A stretch of 64,000 nucleotides of DNA from Sporocytophaga sp. (lineage in GTDB: Bacteria > Bacteroidota > Bacteroidia > Cytophagales > Cytophagaceae). Both the position numbers and the translations under genes were made by a program. The stretch spans positions 186,001-250,000 of the forward strand of contig NZ_JAGHZZ010000002.1 of the NCBI RefSeq assembly GCF_017745095.1. Reading direction: 5' to 3'. Under the pieces are notes generated by a model that was given only the letters and a program-made list of their open reading frames with translations, had not been told where the DNA came from and did no database searches. Each line of letters starts with the position of its first letter. Within the stretch, counting starts at the first letter, position 1. Of this stretch, positions 60,747-64,000 are shown in pieces.

Positions 60747-62180
60747 TTAATTTTCCATCGATTTTAATTTGTGGTAAATATCATTATCATCCATATTCCA
60801 GGATTGCCAATCGCGATTTTCAAATTCTTTTATAAAAGCTTTTTTCCTTATATCAAGAGCGATAAGCATACTCTTATTATCTTTCATCTGATGAGGATTT
60901 TCCCTACAATAGGAAATCAAGTCAGGCAAGACTATGTCAGAGAGGGATTCATTGTAAACGAGGTCTGTTTTAGCTGCAATACCTGAAAGATTGTATTTCA
61001 CTATCAGCATATCCCAATTCCATAGGCATGATAACAATAATACAGCATAGCCAACCCAAGCATTTTTTCTAAATAAAAACCAGTTACTTTTTGCTGATAC
61101 AATTTTTATAAATGTTGTCAACAGCCCGGCCAATGTCATAATCAGGTAGATGTACACACCAATTCTTTTGTATGTTAATCCATGCTCATCGATATAATGA
61201 AAATTTTTGATGCCACAGGTAACTACCAATATGGTGTTTTGAATAATCCATAGAACGGCAAGTGTCTTGATTGCAGTATTGCTTTCATAAAAATTCAAAG
61301 ATCCTCTGAAATAAAACAAGATAATAGCAATTGCAATAACAATGGAAAGTATTAATGAATTGATCCCCTGATGTACTACCTGAGAATAATGAAACCCTTC
61401 AGGAAATTTTTTAATAACTGACAAAGAATATACATCAACAATATTTACTATCAGTAGCAATAGATTCAACATCACAAATAATACTATACCTGAAATATTT
61501 TCATTATTAATATTCAACAAAGGCTTTGAGAAAGTAGATTCATCATTAATAAGTCTATCAGGAGAAGTAATATCCTTATATACGAGAGAAAGGATATCCA
61601 TCTGATTGAAATAGCCATAAAGCAGCACAAATCCTATAATTGTAAAACTAATAAGTCCCCATGAAAGAAAATCAAATCTTATATTGGCAACTAATTCATC
61701 AAAATATGGATTAGCACTTCTGTAGATAAAGAAGAATATCAATGTAACAATAACAGGAATCACTGTTACAAATAGTAAACTGTAAGACTGAGGTGCTCTC
61801 TCTTCTTTCCTTTCACTGCGTTCGAAGAACCTTGCGAAAATATTTATCAGTGAGAAAAAATAACTGTATGCAGAATATAGTAGCGCAAAAATCAAGGAAG
61901 AATCTTTTCTTATTGAAAAACTGGCAGCCATGCTTAATGAGATGATATTGGCAAACACAGGAAGGCCCGTGCCATGCAATAAGGCCATAGCTCCACTAAC
62001 CAATGCTCCTGTAGAGGATATAAGCCAAAGTCCATTGGAAAACAAATTATTGTCTTTCAATGCCATCAAGAAAGTTATCACAACTGAAAATAAGAATATG
62101 TTGATACCCGAAGTTTGATCATAAAACAGGTAACTATAGATTAGCGTCGCTATTACAATTATTATATCGTTCTTTTTCAT
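60747..62180 (-). CDS. DUF4173 (DUF4153-like) membrane protein
   Basis: A 477-residue protein with about ten membrane segments. Family phrases are FFFIYRSANPYFDELVANI, LLYGYFNQMDI, YSQVVHQGINSLILSIVIAIAIILFYFRGSLNF and GLTYKRIGVYIYLIM. Function unknown. The hydrophilic C-terminus (about 415-477) faces one side of the membrane. The frame opens 33 nt earlier, but the ATG at 62180 starts directly before the first helix. It probably leads the DUF4173 - membrane protein - DUF1361 operon. A palindromic operator 360 bp upstream is shared with the winged-helix operon. Confidence 0.82.
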   Translation of the reverse strand: MKKNDIIIVIATLIYSYLFYDQTSGINIFLFSVVITFLMALKDNNLFSNGLWLISSTGALVSGAMALLHGTGLPVFANIISLSMAASFSIRKDSSLIFALLYSAYSYFFSLINIFARFFERSERKEERAPQSYSLLFVTVIPVIVTLIFFFIYRSANPYFDELVANIRFDFLSWGLISFTIIGFVLLYGYFNQMDILSLVYKDITSPDRLINDESTFSKPLLNINNENISGIVLFVMLNLLLLIVNIVDVYSLSVIKKFPEGFHYSQVVHQGINSLILSIVIAIAIILFYFRGSLNFYESNTAIKTLAVLWIIQNTILVVTCGIKNFHYIDEHGLTYKRIGVYIYLIMTLAGLLTTFIKIVSAKSNWFLFRKNAWVGYAVLLLSCLWNWDMLIVKYNLSGIAAKTDLVYNESLSDIVLPDLISYCRENPHQMKDNKSMLIALDIRKKAFIKEFENRDWQSWNMDDNDIYHKLKSMEN

Positions 62181-62348
62181 ATATATTTTAGGTTTTAATT
62201 TTTTACATCTCACATCTTTATTTTGATGTTACCTTAGGTACCTTCTGAGATCCCTTTTAATGCTGACTGGATGCCCATTACTTCTTTGAGCAAATAAGTT
62301 ACATGTAGTTCCTTTATTAGCACATAGCAATTCCTTTTGCTGTAGTGG

Positions 62349-62474
62349 TCACTCATCGATGAGGTCAATCTCTTCTCCATGTTCATCCTGAATTATTGTT
62401 TGATCAATATAAGACAGACAGGAAACAAGTGTCGACAATCCAAGAGGATGGTATAAAGAATATGTAACAGGCAT
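62349..62474 (-). CDS. Possible small ORF, 41 codons
   Basis: An ATG at 62474 opens a frame of 41 residues ending in TGA. A first half with hydrophobic residues (LGLSTLVSCLSYI) is followed by a strongly acidic end (IQDEHGEEIDLIDE). The polar, codon-like acidic tail is unusual for chance sequence. It is bounded upstream by an in-frame TGA and lies between the operator and the DUF4173 gene. It could be a real small protein or the decayed end of a longer one. Confidence 0.3.
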   Translation of the reverse strand: MPVTYSLYHPLGLSTLVSCLSYIDQTIIQDEHGEEIDLIDE

Positions 62475-62540
62475 CCCTCAAGGACTTTTAGTTTCATTTA
62501 GTGTTGGTAATATAAATTCTACTTTCATATTTTTAAAAGT

Positions 62541-62557
62541 ACTTTGTATTTCAAAGT
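62541..62557. promoter_or_regulatory. Palindromic operator, copy 1
   Basis: ACTTTG and CAAAGT arms are separated by 5 bp (TATTT). With its flank aaaagt on the left, 24 of 25 bases match the copy at 63498. It stands between the winged-helix gene stop and the membrane-protein operon, both on the minus strand. Confidence 0.6.
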
Positions 62558-62574
62558 TCAAGGATAAAAAAAAA

Positions 62575-62883
62575 CTACTTCAGTTTTTCTTTTGCATTGA
62601 TAAGGGCTTCTAAAGCATTCAGATGTTCTTTAAATGCATTTTTTCCTTCTTTAGAAGCTCCATAAGATGTATTAGGTTTTTTACCTATAAATGATTTTCT
62701 CACTTCTATATATTTTATTTTCTCAAGCGCATTAAGGTGACTTGCCAGATTTCCGTCAGTTACATCAAGGGTTTCTTTCAAGGCATTAAAATCCACCCAG
62801 TCATTGACCATCAGAACAGACATTATACCTAGGCGGATTCTGTTTTCAAATGCTTTATTTAAATTTGTTATTAGACCTTTCAC
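62575..62883 (-). CDS. Winged-helix transcriptional regulator
   Basis: About 102 residues beginning at a GTG that overlaps the upstream stop (GTGA), so translation is coupled. The core NKAFENRIRLGIMSVLMVNDWVDFNALKETLDVTDGNLASHLNALEKIKYIEVRK is a typical ArsR/MarR-like winged helix of a group often cotranscribed with membrane proteins. The wing segment IGKKPNTSYGASKEGKNAF and a final helix follow. The frame continues upstream without a stop, but the extra residues would duplicate the previous gene in another frame and are not family-like. It is a likely repressor of its own operon and of the DUF4173 operon through the twin palindromes. Confidence 0.85.
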   Translation of the reverse strand: MKGLITNLNKAFENRIRLGIMSVLMVNDWVDFNALKETLDVTDGNLASHLNALEKIKYIEVRKSFIGKKPNTSYGASKEGKNAFKEHLNALEALINAKEKLK

Positions 62884-63491
62884 TTCTCGTATTTGAAATA
62901 CATAACCACTCCATATACTATGTGCAATACGCCAAAGCCCACTGCCCAAAAAAGTATACCGTATCCGATAAATATTGTGGCTAATATACCTAATATAATT
63001 TCACAATAACCAAGATTGCGGATATCATTCAATGTAAAATTACTTCCATTAAGCAAAGCTAAACCATAGAAGATTAATGTACCAGGAGCAATGAGACCAA
63101 CTACACCATAGTATAATAATGCAAGACAGAAGAAACCTCCGGTTGCTAATGGCACTGCTACACTGATGATCAACCTTTTGCTTGTTGAGTCCCAAATGCG
63201 CAGGCCTTTCTTCCTAGTTTGTCTAATGGTAAAAAACAATCCTGATCCAATTGCCAGCAGAATCACAAGGAATGCATCCATAAAAAGAAAGATATAAATT
63301 TCCTCTACAGACATCCATACTCTCCCGCTCTTTAGTCCCTCTATTAATATATATGCAAATCCCGCTCCCAACAATGCAAATATACCAGCAAATACTCCGG
63401 AAAGGCCACTGAGAGAGATAAATCTCGAAGAGCGCTCCATCAAAGAGCGAATTTCCTTCAGGTCGTTTAAATGATCTAATGTTTCGGACAT
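62880..63491 (-). CDS. Hypothetical membrane protein of the regulator operon
   Basis: A 203-residue protein. A short soluble N-terminus (MSETLDHLNDLKEIRSLMERSSRFISLSG) precedes about five to six membrane segments, with GLSGVFAGIFALLGAGFAYI, then VVGLIAPGTLIFYGLALL and LGYCEIILGILATIFIGYG. The pattern MERSSRFISLSGLSG is common to a Bacteroidota family that sits beside such winged-helix regulators; it may sense membrane state or a ligand. The frame is open 26 codons further up, but the ATG at 63491 starts right after the palindrome. It overlaps the regulator gene by 4 nt. Confidence 0.75.
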   Translation of the reverse strand: MSETLDHLNDLKEIRSLMERSSRFISLSGLSGVFAGIFALLGAGFAYILIEGLKSGRVWMSVEEIYIFLFMDAFLVILLAIGSGLFFTIRQTRKKGLRIWDSTSKRLIISVAVPLATGGFFCLALLYYGVVGLIAPGTLIFYGLALLNGSNFTLNDIRNLGYCEIILGILATIFIGYGILFWAVGFGVLHIVYGVVMYFKYEK

Positions 63492-63497
63492 AAAAGT

Positions 63498-63514
63498 ACT
63501 TTGTTTTTCAAAGT
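63498..63514. promoter_or_regulatory. Palindromic operator, copy 2
   Basis: ACTTTG and CAAAGT arms are separated by 5 bp (TTTTT), immediately upstream of the membrane-protein ATG (63491). It is almost identical to copy 1 at 62541, including the flank, which indicates one DNA-binding protein acting at both places. Confidence 0.6.
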
Positions 63515-63585
63515 TAAAAAATGAAATAGAAAAAGAAAATATTTTGAGGATTTTTTTTCTGAATATCAAAAGTGGCTAAACAACA

Positions 63586-63610
63586 AAGGGTGATCTAATA
63601 GATCACCCTT
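63586..63610. terminator. Stem-loop, probable terminator
   Basis: aagggtgatc (63586-63595) pairs perfectly with gatcaccctt (63601-63610) around TAATA. On the minus strand TGTTGTTTAG follows, a weak U tract. It could end a minus-strand transcript that comes from the right. Confidence 0.45.
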
Positions 63611-63880
63611 GTCCCCAAGTAAAAAATTTGCATTACTGGAAAATCTCTGAAGATTTTACATACTGTTTCAGGAATAAGCATCCAAGTTTAATCTCCCTAT
63701 TAATAACCGGATTCTCTAAAAATTTCCCATTTACAAGTTTGTCAGTCCCCTCAAGAGATTATATTTTAAAAATTAAAATTCTGCGACTATTAAATAAATG
63801 ACTATCAGAGCATTAATTTATACCAAAAAATAATTAACTGTTACTCTGTCACAAATATGATAAAGAAGTAAAAGTTTGGC

Positions 63881-63925
63881 TATCCCGTAAACTGGTATTT
63901 TTTTTCTCTACCGGTTTACGGGATA
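63881..63925. terminator. Long stem-loop, probable terminator
   Basis: tatcccgtaaactggta (63881-63897) pairs with taccggtttacgggata (63909-63925), with one G-U pair if read as RNA, around an 11-nt T-rich loop. A T run follows on the + strand. No gene lies directly upstream on that strand, so the transcript it ends is not apparent; an unseen small RNA is possible. Confidence 0.5.
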
Positions 63926-63963
63926 ATATTTTTAACTATCCTTTAAAAAATATGATTTTTCTA

Positions 63964-64000
63964 ATGAAGCTTGCAATAATAGGAAATGATTTTTCGGATC
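63964..64000 (+). CDS. Partial CDS at the right edge
   Basis: An ATG at 63964 opens the frame MKLAIIGNDFSD, which runs off the window. The opening KLAIIG suits a Rossmann-like or regulator fold start, but 12 residues are too few for a family. It follows an AT-rich leader after the long hairpin. Confidence 0.35.
   Translation, partial: MKLAIIGNDFSD

Larger units (their letters stand above)
62181..62574. other. Gap with a tiny ORF and operator
   Basis: This 394-bp gap contains a possible 41-codon ORF (62349-62474, minus) and the first copy of the ACTTTG-n5-CAAAGT palindrome (62541-62557). No RNA gene or terminator of note was seen. Confidence 0.45.
63515..63963. other. Gap with two stem-loops
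   Basis: About 450 bp without a convincing gene, except the partial frame at the right edge. Two stem-loops were found, at 63586-63610 and 63881-63925. Nothing else was recognised. Confidence 0.4.

Noticed and set aside
1-64000. tRNA, rRNA, CRISPR array, insertion sequence or riboswitch
   Set aside because: None could be recognised on either strand; the only mobile-element gene is the integrase at the left edge.

Overview
The window (about one third G+C, mostly intact genes, no rRNA, tRNA, CRISPR array or insertion sequence seen) comes from a member of the Bacteroidota, most likely a gliding, Cytophaga/Sporocytophaga-like bacterium. The evidence is several secreted proteins ending in type A type IX secretion (T9SS) sorting domains, a SusC-like TonB-dependent receptor, promoters of the TAnnTTTG type, and many families typical of the phylum (DUF4173, DUF1361, DUF4241, hybrid histidine kinases). 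The species is an inference.

Layout. (1) 1-2 kb: edge of a mobile element, with a tyrosine integrase that lacks two usual catalytic residues, the first codons of a small neighbour, and a repeat-rich gap. (2) 2-23 kb: two paralogous lipoproteins, then a large Wzx/Wzy-type exopolysaccharide locus: outer-membrane export protein, Wzc-like co-polymerase without a Walker A lysine, flippase, three sulfotransferases, a PslG-like clan GH-A hydrolase, polymerase, two glycosyltransferases, an acyltransferase, an AlgD-type GDP-mannose dehydrogenase and the initiating phosphosugar transferase. Next come a response regulator whose phospho-acceptor Asp is Glu, APS kinase (PAPS supply) and a CysQ-like protein without its metal ligands. 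The product is predicted to be a sulfated, uronic-acid-containing slime or capsule. (3) 23-44 kb: a cell-surface island of two PhoX/DUF839 proteins, a beta-helix T9SS protein, a TonB receptor, an imelysin/di-haem peroxidase fusion, a PLAT-like/TSP3/metzincin protease and a giant nuclease plus phytase-like protein, which suggests phosphate scavenging. (4) 44-51 kb: glycosyltransferase, radical SAM protein, EF-P, and a PrnB-like haem protein paired with a STAS-like protein. (5) 51-57 kb: hybrid kinase, CheR and response-regulator kinase. (6) 57-64 kb: an ECF41-type sigma factor with its carboxymuconolactone decarboxylase-like target, membrane proteins of unknown function, and a winged-helix regulator with twin palindromic operators.

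The most interesting signal links regions 2 and 3. Promoters of the export gene, flippase, algD, both PhoX-like genes, the beta-helix gene, the TonB receptor and the nuclease/phytase carry tandem xTTAAxx heptamers about every 11 bp. The distance from the last unit to a TAnnTTTG -7 element clusters near 26, 38 or 48 bp, that is, about one helical turn apart. This looks like a Pho-box-type regulon that couples phosphate scavenging to production of a sulfated polysaccharide. The binding protein is unknown: a PhoB homologue elsewhere or the Asp-to-Glu regulator encoded here. All function calls rest on reading the sequence and remembered families; no search was run.
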